Assembly: GCA_017456985.1 (NCBI GenBank)
Contig: JAFTIH010000001.1
Span: 1 to 32,677, forward strand
Direction: 5' to 3'
Source of the DNA: Clostridia bacterium
GTDB lineage: Bacteria > Bacillota > Clostridia > Oscillospirales > CAG-272
Length of the DNA: 32,677 nt
A program made the translations under genes and the position numbers. This document shows positions 16,607 to 23,104 of this stretch, in pieces; the first letter of the stretch is position 1; each line of letters opens with the position of its first letter. Below the pieces are notes generated by a model. It saw only the letters and a list, made by a program, of their open reading frames with translations, searched no databases and was not told the DNA's origin.

Positions 16607-16822
16607 TTACAGAATACGAAGAATGCGACCGTTGAGGACCATCAGAATGAGGTCGAGGATGTAGATGATGTTCCATCCGAGCACCAGTCTGAGGATCGCC
16701 GCAAGGATCTTGCCCTCTTGGAATCTGGTCAGCGCGCCGCAGATCCACGAGGTAAAGGGAATGATCGCGAGGATCAGGCTGATGAGTCTGCTAAGACCAA
16801 AGTAATCGTTCTTTGCTGCCAT
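16607..16822 (-). CDS. 71-residue two-helix membrane protein of unknown function
   Basis: A small protein starting MAAKNDYFGLSRL at 16822, 10 nt after AAGGAG. It has two strongly hydrophobic stretches, about residues 12-30 (ISLILAIIPFTSWICGALT) and 41-64 (AAILRLVLGWNIIYILDLIL), joined by a short charged RFQEGK loop and ending in basic RILRIL. The frame is open further upstream, but only this start has a ribosome site and it lies downstream of a clear promoter. It is divergent from the M16 peptidase operon. Similar small proteins occur in Clostridia as far as I recall, without a known role. Confidence 0.8.
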   Translation of the reverse strand: MAAKNDYFGLSRLISLILAIIPFTSWICGALTRFQEGKILAAILRLVLGWNIIYILDLILMVLNGRILRIL

Positions 16823-16844
16823 GTTTGCGTCTCCTTGTTGAATT

Positions 16845-16859
16845 AAGAGAATTTCTCTT
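16845..16859. promoter_or_regulatory. Operator-like palindrome at the small-protein transcription start
   Basis: AAGAGAA-t-TTCTCTT is a perfect 7-bp inverted repeat, extended by partial GTTGAAT/GTTAAC symmetry. It begins 7 nt past the -10 box of the minus-strand promoter, where a repressor would block initiation; it could also be an mRNA 5' hairpin. Confidence 0.5.
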
Positions 16860-16865
16860 GTTAAC

Positions 16866-16894
16866 ATTTTATCATATCCCGCGAAAAAAAGCAA
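16866..16894 (-). promoter_or_regulatory. Promoter of the 71-residue membrane protein
   Basis: On the minus strand TTGCTT (16894-16889), 17 nt, TAAAAT (16871-16866). Confidence 0.7.
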
Positions 16895-16952
16895 CCCCAT
16901 CCATAAAAAAAGCAAAATTATCCCCTGCCAAATTTCTCCCCGCGAATTTTTC

Positions 16953-16981
16953 TTGACTTTGGGTAGGCTTTGTGCTACAAT
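16953..16981 (+). promoter_or_regulatory. Promoter of the M16 peptidase / SPFH operon
   Basis: TTGACT (16953-16958), 17 nt, TACAAT (16976-16981), 31 nt before the GTG start. It is divergent from the small-protein promoter with about 58 bp between the two -35 boxes. Confidence 0.82.
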
Positions 16982-17012
16982 AAAAACAGAAACCACGAGA
17001 AAGGAGAGCGCC

Positions 17013-18308
17013 GTGCCAAACCGCGAAGAACAAACCCATCCGCTCGCCGTCGGCGTACCGCTTTACACGCTCGGGACCCCGCACACGCACAGCTTTTGCC
17101 TTTCTTTATACCTTCGCGGCGGCTCCATCCACGAGAGCGCCGAGCGCTCGGGCGTCACACACTTTATCGAGCATCTGATCTTCCGAAGCATCAACCGCCG
17201 TCTTGACGGCAAGCTGTACGAAACGCTCGACCGCCTCGGGCTCGCCGTAGAGGGCGTGACTTATCGCGAGCTCACCCAGCTCTCCATCACGGGCGCCCCG
17301 CAGCACTTCGACGCCGCCGTCGGGATCCTCTCGCTGGCGCTCGCCCCGCTTTCGCTTTCGATGGACGATTTCCTCACCGAGCGCTCACGCATCAAGGCGG
17401 AGATCCGCGAGGAGGGGGAAAAGACCTCGCTCGACTACTTCACCGACCGCACGCTCTTTGGCGACGACGCACCCACCTCCCGCCCCATCACGGGCTGGGC
17501 GTCGGGGCTCTCGCGGATGTCACGCGCCTTCGTCTATGCCGAAAAGGAGCGCCTGTGTTCTAAAGAAAACCTCTTTTTCTACTTAACGGGCGCCTTTCCC
17601 GAAGACGCCCCCGCCACGCTCGACGCGGCAACGCGCACCTATTCCTTGCCCTCTGACGCGCGCCGCGAGAGCATCGTCCCCGTACCCGACGCCTTTTTCC
17701 ACCGCGACGCGACCGTCGCCGTCAAGGGGAGCGATAAAACCCTCGTGCGCCTTTCCTTCGACGTGGATACCGCGCGCTACACGGACGCCTCGCTCACCCT
17801 TCTTTACGACGTGCTGTTCGGGGATGGCGAGGAAAGCTTTTTCCACCGCGCGATGTCCGAGGGATCGGGGCTTCTTTACAGCTTCCGCGGGGTGCTTGAC
17901 GCCTATCGCAACGTGGGCGTCATCGGCGTGACCTACGAGATCGCGCCCCGCCTGCTCGAAAAATCCCTCTCCCTCGCGCTGGGCGCCATCGCGCGCGCCA
18001 AGACCGAGGCGGCAGGGGCGCTCCCCTTCGTGCGCGCCCCCTACACGGACAACGCCGCGTTTTTGCTCGACGACGGCGCTGCCTTAAACTTCAACCGCGC
18101 CTACGAAACGAAAATTCTATCTCTTCCCTACGCGACGGTTGCAAGCCGCGCGGCGGCGTACGCAAGCGTTACGGGAGAGGCGCTTTGCCGTATGGCAAAG
18201 GAGATCTTCCGCGCGGAAAACGCCACCTTGACACTCAAAGGACGCGCGCTTGACACCCAAAAGCTCCGCGCGCTACTCATCCAAGGATTGGAGGACCCCA
18301 CACCGTGA
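17013..18308 (+). CDS. M16 family zinc metallopeptidase-like protein
   Basis: A 431-residue protein of the insulinase/pitrilysin (M16) type. The inverted zinc motif HxxEH is intact as His50-FI-Glu53-His54, and the third ligand Glu130 (KAEIREE) falls 76 residues after His54, as in the family. Length and layout fit an N-terminal catalytic half followed by an inactive structural half. No signal peptide is seen, so it is probably cytoplasmic. The start is GTG at 17013 after AAAGGAGAG; the open frame upstream overlaps the promoter. Its stop overlaps the start of the zinc-ribbon gene (GTGA), so it is coupled to the YdjG/H/I-like genes downstream. Its substrate is unknown. Confidence 0.88.
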   Translation: MPNREEQTHPLAVGVPLYTLGTPHTHSFCLSLYLRGGSIHESAERSGVTHFIEHLIFRSINRRLDGKLYETLDRLGLAVEGVTYRELTQLSITGAPQHFDAAVGILSLALAPLSLSMDDFLTERSRIKAEIREEGEKTSLDYFTDRTLFGDDAPTSRPITGWASGLSRMSRAFVYAEKERLCSKENLFFYLTGAFPEDAPATLDAATRTYSLPSDARRESIVPVPDAFFHRDATVAVKGSDKTLVRLSFDVDTARYTDASLTLLYDVLFGDGEESFFHRAMSEGSGLLYSFRGVLDAYRNVGVIGVTYEIAPRLLEKSLSLALGAIARAKTEAAGALPFVRAPYTDNAAFLLDDGAALNFNRAYETKILSLPYATVASRAAAYASVTGEALCRMAKEIFRAENATLTLKGRALDTQKLRALLIQGLEDPTP

Positions 18309-19366
18309 CCCAAACGAAAACCTATAAATGCCCCGCCTGCGACGCGCCGCTTCGCTTCGACGGCAAAGAGGAGAAGCTCCTTTGCGAATACTGCGGCGCC
18401 GAGATCGAAGCCGCCGCCTTCGCCGAAGAGGACGCTCCCGAGGAGGGCGCGCGCGGCTGGGAAAAATACGGGCAGGGCAAAGCCGACTGGTCCGAGGGCG
18501 CGGCGACGCTGCTCTCCTGTCCCTCGTGCGGCGGCGAGATCGTCTGCGAGGCGGAAACCGCCTCCACCGTTTGCCCCTATTGCGACAACCCCGCCCTCAT
18601 CGCAGGACAGCTTTCGGGCGCCTACCGCCCCGACGTGATCCTTCCCTTCACCGTTGATAAAAAGGACGCGGGGGCGGCGCTCGACCGCTTTTGCAAGCGC
18701 AAATGGCTTTTGCCGAAGGGCTTCCGCAAGGAAAGCAAGACGGAGAGCTTGAAGGGTATTTACGTGCCGTATTTCCTCTTCGACTGCGACACCAACTCGC
18801 GCTTTACCTACTCCGCCATCCGCAAGACGTCCTGGCGCTCGGGCGATTACCGCTACACGCGCACCAGCTACTACCGCCTCATCCGCCGCGGTCTTCTCGA
18901 CTTTGCAAACATCCCCGTGGACGCCTCGGTCAAGACGGACAACACCCTGCTCGAATCCATTGAGCCCTTCGACTTCACGGCAGCCGTCCCTTACAGCGAC
19001 GCCCACCTTGCGGGACTGCTCGCCAACCGCTACGACGACTCCCCCGAGAATTGCTCCGTGCGCGCCGCCGAGCGCGTTGCGACGAGCATCGACGCGGCGC
19101 TTCGCCGCACCATCGTGGGGTACTTATCCGTCCAAAAGCGCTCCGAGGATATTCTCTACACCAAGAGCGACGTGCGCTACGCCCTGCTCCCCGTCTGGTT
19201 TATGACCCGCCGCTATAAGGACAAAAGCTACACCTTCGTCGTCAACGGGCAGTCGGGCAAGATGTCGGGCTCGCTTCCCGTGTCCTGGGGTCGCTTTTTC
19301 GGCTTCCTCTCGGCGTTTACCGCCCTTGGCACCGCGCTCATTTCGCTCATCGCGCTACTCGTATAA
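18305..19366 (+). CDS. Zinc-ribbon membrane protein (YdjG-like)
   Basis: A 353-residue protein with two N-terminal zinc ribbons, CPAC (9-12) with CEYC (27-30) and CPSC (72-75) with CPYC (90-93). A mixed alpha/beta middle includes ILPFTVDKKDAG, KGIYVPYFLFD and LLPVWFMTRRYKDKSYTFVVNGQSGK. A single C-terminal membrane helix spans about 331-353. This order matches the TFIIB-type zinc-ribbon proteins typified by Bacillus YdjG, a membrane partner of the SPFH protein YdjI. The GTG start overlaps the peptidase stop by 4 nt and GGAGG lies upstream. The gene is followed after 12 nt by the small TM protein and then the SPFH gene, supporting a shared membrane complex. Confidence 0.82.
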   Translation: MTQTKTYKCPACDAPLRFDGKEEKLLCEYCGAEIEAAAFAEEDAPEEGARGWEKYGQGKADWSEGAATLLSCPSCGGEIVCEAETASTVCPYCDNPALIAGQLSGAYRPDVILPFTVDKKDAGAALDRFCKRKWLLPKGFRKESKTESLKGIYVPYFLFDCDTNSRFTYSAIRKTSWRSGDYRYTRTSYYRLIRRGLLDFANIPVDASVKTDNTLLESIEPFDFTAAVPYSDAHLAGLLANRYDDSPENCSVRAAERVATSIDAALRRTIVGYLSVQKRSEDILYTKSDVRYALLPVWFMTRRYKDKSYTFVVNGQSGKMSGSLPVSWGRFFGFLSAFTALGTALISLIALLV

Positions 19367-19378
19367 GGAGGGATGAAA

Positions 19379-19762
19379 ATGAAAAAAACGATCTTTTTTC
19401 TTGCGTTGCTCCTCGCGCTCGTACTTTGTACGGTGAGCGTTTCGGCAAGCACCGCCTCCTCGTACGACGCTTACGACTCTTACGAAGGCACCGAGGACGG
19501 CTCCACCGTCACCCCCGAGGGGGCGGCGCTCACACGCGACCAGATCCTCACGCGCATCGCCATCGCCTTTTTGATCGCCTTCGTCGGCTCGCTCATTGCG
19601 GTCCTTTTGATGAAGCGCGCGCTGAACACCGTGCGCCCCGAGCGGGCGGCTGACCGCTACACCAAGGAAGGGAGCTTTTCCCTCACCGAGTGCCGCGATA
19701 TCTTCCTTTACAGCACCGTCACGCGCGTGCGCATCAACACAGACAGCAACAAAAAGCGATAA
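19379..19762 (+). CDS. Small membrane protein resembling a TPM-domain protein without its TPM domain (YdjH-like position)
   Basis: A 127-residue protein: signal-like N-terminus (MKKTIFFLALLLALVLC), a short Ser/Tyr/Asp-rich extracellular stretch, one membrane helix (about 57-76, IAFLIAFVGSLIAVLLM), and a cytoplasmic tail containing GSFSLTECRDIFLYSTVTRV. As I recall, that tail motif ends Firmicutes TPM/YgcG-type membrane proteins, but the roughly 130-residue TPM domain that should precede the helix is absent. Two ATG codons occur: GGAGGG touches the first (19373) and is 6 nt from the second (19379), so I prefer the second. The place between YdjG-like and YdjI-like genes is that of ydjH. Resemblance is by eye and unproven. 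Confidence 0.7.
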   Translation: MKKTIFFLALLLALVLCTVSVSASTASSYDAYDSYEGTEDGSTVTPEGAALTRDQILTRIAIAFLIAFVGSLIAVLLMKRALNTVRPERAADRYTKEGSFSLTECRDIFLYSTVTRVRINTDSNKKR

Positions 19763-19811
19763 ATGCAAACTATTGTTTACAAATTATACAACATAAAGGA
19801 GAATTACTACT

Positions 19812-21080
19812 ATGGGACTGATCCGTTCTTTTAACACCGCCGTCGGCACGACGCTGGGCGACCAGTGGAAAGAATACTTTTATTGCGATGCACTGGATGC
19901 AAGCGTTCTCGTTTGCAAGGGACAAAAGCGCACCTCCCGCCGCTCCTCCAACAAAAGGGGCGCGGACAATATCATCTCGAACGGCGCGGTGATCGCCGTC
20001 AACGAGGGACAGTGTATGATGATCGTGGAGCAGGGTGAGATCGTTGAGGTCTGCGCCGAGGCGGGCGAGTTCGTTTACGACAGCTCGACCGAGCCCAGCA
20101 TCTTTGCGGGATCGCTCGGCGAGAGCATCAAGGCGGTCTTTGCCACCATCGGCAAGCGCTTCACCTTTGGCGGCGACGCGCCCAAGGACCAGCGCGTCTA
20201 TTACTTCAACACCAAGGAGCTCATCGACAACAAGTTTGGCACGCGTGAGCCCGTTCCCTTCCGCGTGGTGGATACCGCCATCGGACTTGACATTGACATC
20301 GCCATCCGTCTAAACGGCGTGTATTCCTACCGCATCGCCAACCCCCTGCTCTTCTACACCAACGTGTCGGGCAACGTGGAAGAGGAATACACCCGCGATA
20401 ACCTTGACGGTCAGCTCAAAGCGGAGTTTTTGACTCACCTCGGTCCCGCGCTCGCGCGCATCTCGGCAATGGGCATCCGTTACAGTATGCTCCCCGCGCA
20501 CTCCATCGCCATCCGCGACGCCCTCAAGGAAGAGCTCTCGCGCGAGTGGACGGAAAAGCGCGGTCTTGAGGTCGTTTCCGTCGCCATCGGCTCCGCAACC
20601 GCATCCGACGAGGACGAGGAAATGATCAAGGAGCTCCAAAAGCGCGCCGTCTATCGCGACCCCTCGATGGGCGCCGCCGCAATCATCGACGCCCAGGCAG
20701 ACGCGATGAAGGCTGCCGCCGACAACGACGGCGGCGCGATGCTGGGCTTTATGGGTATGAACGTCGCAGCGGGCGCAGGCGGTGCCACCGCCACGGGACT
20801 TTACGACCGCGCCCAGGCGACGCCCGCCGCTCCCGCTGTCGCACAGGGCGCTTGGCTTTGTGCCTGCGGCAAGCAGAACACGGGTAAGTTCTGCTCCGAG
20901 TGCGGCTCTCCCAAGCCCGCGCCCGCAGGCACGTGGGTCTGCGCGTGCGGCAAGGAAAACACGGGCAAATTCTGCTCCGAGTGCGGCGCAAAGCGCCCAG
21001 ACGGCGGCAAATGGACCTGCTCCTGCGGCGCCGAAAACGAGGGCAAATTCTGCTCGGAGTGCGGCGCGAAGCGTCCCTGA
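19812..21080 (+). CDS. SPFH-domain protein with three C-terminal zinc ribbons (YdjI-like)
   Basis: A 422-residue protein. Residues about 1-290 match the SPFH/band-7 group once called virion-core-like: an early IRSFNTAVGTTLGDQWKEYF, VNEGQCMMIVEQGEIVEV, RVYYFNTKELIDNKFGTREP, YSYRIANPLLFYTNVSG and GLEVVSVAIGS. An Ala/Gly-rich linker (about 285-345) leads to three near-identical zinc ribbons with ligands C350/C352/C361/C364, C377/C379/C388/C391 and C403/C405/C414/C417. Bacillus YdjI assembles under the membrane with YdjG and YdjH; that role here is inference from family and context. It starts 49 nt after the previous gene with AAAGGAG before the ATG and ends the operon at a strong terminator. Confidence 0.87.
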   Translation: MGLIRSFNTAVGTTLGDQWKEYFYCDALDASVLVCKGQKRTSRRSSNKRGADNIISNGAVIAVNEGQCMMIVEQGEIVEVCAEAGEFVYDSSTEPSIFAGSLGESIKAVFATIGKRFTFGGDAPKDQRVYYFNTKELIDNKFGTREPVPFRVVDTAIGLDIDIAIRLNGVYSYRIANPLLFYTNVSGNVEEEYTRDNLDGQLKAEFLTHLGPALARISAMGIRYSMLPAHSIAIRDALKEELSREWTEKRGLEVVSVAIGSATASDEDEEMIKELQKRAVYRDPSMGAAAIIDAQADAMKAAADNDGGAMLGFMGMNVAAGAGGATATGLYDRAQATPAAPAVAQGAWLCACGKQNTGKFCSECGSPKPAPAGTWVCACGKENTGKFCSECGAKRPDGGKWTCSCGAENEGKFCSECGAKRP

Positions 21081-21101
21081 CCCCAAACAACCGACAACCG
21101 A

Positions 21102-21137
21102 CAAAAAACGGGCAAGCATCCGCTTGCCCGTTTTTGT
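21102..21137. terminator. Terminator after the SPFH gene
   Basis: CGGGCAAGC-atcc-GCTTGCCCG (21109-21130), A-run before and T-run after, able to act on both strands. Confidence 0.92.
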
Positions 21138-21236
21138 TTTATGGTGCATCCCCCGTTTCCACACGCTCCCCCGCCCGACACCGTCGAAAGCTCCTCGCGA
21201 AGAAAGCCTTCGGGCTTCCCGCTTTTGGCGTTCCCG

Positions 21237-21245
21237 CATACACTA
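21237..21245 (+). promoter_or_regulatory. Candidate sporulation-sigma (E/K type) -10 element for dpaA-dpaB
   Basis: CATACACTA fits both the sigma-E -10 pattern CATACAnT and the sigma-K pattern CATAnnnTA, and lies 44 nt before the proposed dpaA start. No good -35 match is seen upstream. Dipicolinate synthase genes are known mother-cell sporulation genes (sigma-K in Bacillus and Clostridioides), so the location fits. Confidence 0.55.
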
Positions 21246-21289
21246 ATAAGGAACGGCTCTGCCGTAAAACGCGAAAGGACAAAACGCTC

Positions 21290-22078
21290 TTGCTTATCGG
21301 ATTTCTCGGCGGCGACGGTCGTATGGAGATCGCCGCTGCTTTTTTAAAGGATCACGGTCACGAGGTCCGCACCCATTTATCCGCGCACCTCGCGGCGCTA
21401 CCTTCGCTCGACCTGCTCGTCCTGCCCTATCCCGCCACGCGCGACGGGGTGACGGTTGCGGGAACGGCGCTTCCCTTTTCTTCTCTCCCGCTGCCGCCCG
21501 CACTGCCGCTCTTTGGCGGACGCCTGCCCCCGTCGTGGCGGGAAGGGAGAGCGAGCGGCGACGCAGAGGAAAACGAAGCGTTTCTCGTGGAAAACGCCCG
21601 CTTGACCGCCGCCGCAGGCGTCGGGGTGGCGCTCCGCGCCACCGAGCGCGCGTTTTTCCGCACGGATGCCGCCGTGGTCGGCTTTGGACGCATCGGTAAG
21701 GCGAGCGCCGCCTATTTGCGCGCCCTCGGCGCCGCCGTCACCGTCTATGTGCGCCGCGAAGCGGCGGCAGCGGACGCAGAAGCACAAGGCTTTCACGCGC
21801 AGCTCCTTGCGGGCGTGCGCGCCTTCCCCGAAGCCCTCGTCTTCGGCACCGTACCCGCACCCGCGCCCGCGCTCGCCGCGCTTTGCGTGAAGGAGGGCGC
21901 CCTCGTTTACGACCTGGGCGGCGGACTGCCCGCGTCGATGCCCACCGAGGCGTGCGGAAGCGTTCCCGTATGCGCCCTGCGCGGCGCCCCGGGGGTGTTT
22001 GCACCCAAGGCGGCAGGAGAGCTTTACGGCGGCGCCGTTTTATCCTTTCTTGGCACCTTAAAAGCGCCAAACCCATAA
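21290..22078 (+). CDS. dpaA: Dipicolinate synthase subunit A
   Basis: Subunit A, with subunit B, oxidises the lysine-pathway intermediate to dipicolinate, the calcium chelator of the spore core, in the mother cell. The protein has the family's N-terminal GGDGRMEIAAAFLKDHGHEV, a central nucleotide-binding VVGFGRIGKASAAYLRALGA (GxGxxG at 131-136) and the C-terminal GVFAPKAAGELYGGAVLSFL. At 262 residues it is shorter than the usual ~290, mostly in the N-terminal half. No ATG or GTG fits; TTG at 21290 lies 10 nt after AAAGGA and keeps the GGDxR motif, while the open frame upstream runs back through the promoter and terminator. The Ala/Pro richness is striking. dpaB follows after 67 nt. Confidence 0.85.
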   Translation: MLIGFLGGDGRMEIAAAFLKDHGHEVRTHLSAHLAALPSLDLLVLPYPATRDGVTVAGTALPFSSLPLPPALPLFGGRLPPSWREGRASGDAEENEAFLVENARLTAAAGVGVALRATERAFFRTDAAVVGFGRIGKASAAYLRALGAAVTVYVRREAAAADAEAQGFHAQLLAGVRAFPEALVFGTVPAPAPALAALCVKEGALVYDLGGGLPASMPTEACGSVPVCALRGAPGVFAPKAAGELYGGAVLSFLGTLKAPNP

Positions 22079-22145
22079 CCCATCCTTCATTCTTCATACT
22101 TCACTCTTATTATTTTCATCATTCCCCGGAAAGGAACACCGCCCT

Positions 22146-22706
22146 ATGATCGGCTACGCCTTTTGCGGCTCCTTTTGCACCCTCTCGCACTCCTTAGCGG
22201 CGCTCCGCCGCCTGTGCGCAGACGGTCACGAGGTGCTGCCCATCTTCTCTGACAACGTCTACTCCACCGATACGCGCTTTTGGAAGGCAAGCGAGTTTGC
22301 GGATGCGGTGCGCGCGCTCTGCGGACGGGAGATCGTACACTCCATCGTAGATGCCGAGCCGCTCGGTCCCCAAACGCCCCTCGAAGCCCTCGTCATCGCC
22401 CCCTGTACGGGCAATACGCTCGCAAAGCTCGCGCAGGGCATCACCGACACCCCCGTCACGATGGCGGCAAAGGCGCACCTGCGCGAGGACCGCCCCCTGC
22501 TCGTCGCCCTCGCCTCCAACGACTCCATGTCCGCCAATCTCGCAAACATCTCCACGCTCCTTCTGCGCAAGCAGGTCTTTTTCGTCCCGATGCGCCAGGA
22601 TGACCCCGAGCGCAAGCCCCATTCCCTCGTCGCGGACTTTACCTATCTCTCGGACTGCCTCTCTGCCGCCCTCTGCGGCAAACAGCTCCGCCCCTTGTTT
22701 TTGTAA
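22146..22706 (+). CDS. dpaB: Dipicolinate synthase subunit B (flavoprotein)
   Basis: A 186-residue member of the flavoprotein family that includes SpoVFB. It shows GYAFCGSFCTLSHSLAAL at the N-terminus and the diagnostic PCTGNTLAKLAQGITDTPVT, MAAKAHLREDRPLLVALASN, and QVFFVPMRQDDPERKPHSLV. Length equals the family norm of about 190-200. The ATG is preceded by GGAAAGGAAC. With dpaA it forms the complete dipicolinate synthase, so the organism very likely makes endospores. Both genes would be read from the candidate sporulation promoter near 21240 and end at the double hairpin after 22730. Confidence 0.95.
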   Translation: MIGYAFCGSFCTLSHSLAALRRLCADGHEVLPIFSDNVYSTDTRFWKASEFADAVRALCGREIVHSIVDAEPLGPQTPLEALVIAPCTGNTLAKLAQGITDTPVTMAAKAHLREDRPLLVALASNDSMSANLANISTLLLRKQVFFVPMRQDDPERKPHSLVADFTYLSDCLSAALCGKQLRPLFL

Positions 22707-22732
22707 ACCTTTGGTTTGCAAAAACAAAAAAC

Positions 22733-22801
22733 GGGGAGAACTTTTAAGGAAAGTTCTCCCCAAACCCCTCTCACACCTTTTTGAGAAGGGGTTTTGTTTT
22801 T
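22733..22801 (+). terminator. Double-hairpin terminator of dpaA-dpaB
   Basis: First hairpin GGGGAGAACTT-loop-AAGTTCTCCCC (22733-22761); then AACCCCTCTCA pairs with TGAGAAGGGGTT (one bulge) and leads into TTTGTTTTTT. An AAACC-ttt-GGTTT repeat precedes it at 22705-22717. Confidence 0.82.
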
Positions 22802-23040
22802 TCTAGCTTCAAAAAGCCCTTCCTGCCTCGCAGTGCAGAAATTTCGATAAGCTAGGCGCGCTTTTTAACTCCAAAGTGCCATCCCCTTGCTCGCAGTGTA
22901 GAAATTTCGCAAGACGTGGCACGCTTTTCTAACTTCAAAAAAGTCCTCTTTCCGCCCGCTGAGCAGAAATTTCGCAAGACGAGAGTTCTAACTTCAAAAA
23001 GCCATCCCCTTGCCCGCAGTGCAGAAATTTCGCAAGACGA
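22802..23040. repeat. Four-copy ~60-bp tandem repeat carrying GAAATTTCG
   Basis: Four degenerate units share CTAACTTCAAAAAG, CCATCCCCTTGC, CGCAGTGCAGAAATTTCGCA and AGACGAGGCACG in that order. The GAAATTTCG cores start at 22838, 22901, 22966 and 23024 (spacings 63, 65 and 58). The last unit runs into the foldback element below. The block lies downstream of both dpaB and the minus-strand SEL1 gene, so it is a convergent intergenic region. A 76-codon open frame on the minus strand merely reflects the repeat. Confidence 0.8.
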
Positions 23041-23104
23041 GGCACGAAGAGGGGGAGCTGTACTTCGTACTGCCCCCCTCAAGTAACGACGTATTGCGGA
23101 ATTT
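23024..23104. repeat. Foldback element L with AAATTTCGCAA-type ends
   Basis: The left end GAAATTTCGCAAGACG (23024) is matched in inverted form by ACGTATTGCGGAATTTA (ending 23104), 13 of 15 positions agreeing. The middle folds as GAGGGGG...GTAC-ttc-GTAC...CCCCCTC (23049-23080). The right end overlaps the TAA stop codon of the SEL1 gene. No protein is encoded; it resembles a MITE- or REP-like element. Confidence 0.65.

Noticed and set aside
20900..21289. N-terminal extension of dpaA
   Set aside because: The upstream frame overlaps the SPFH gene in another frame and passes the terminator and -10 element.
22802..23040. CRISPR array
   Set aside because: Units are degenerate along their whole length, there is no constant repeat/variable spacer alternation, and no cas gene is present.
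22852..23082. 76-codon minus-strand frame with repeated SCEIS-LRARGW phrases
   Set aside because: It lies fully in the tandem repeat block; the protein repeat is only a reading of the DNA repeat and no ribosome site is present.
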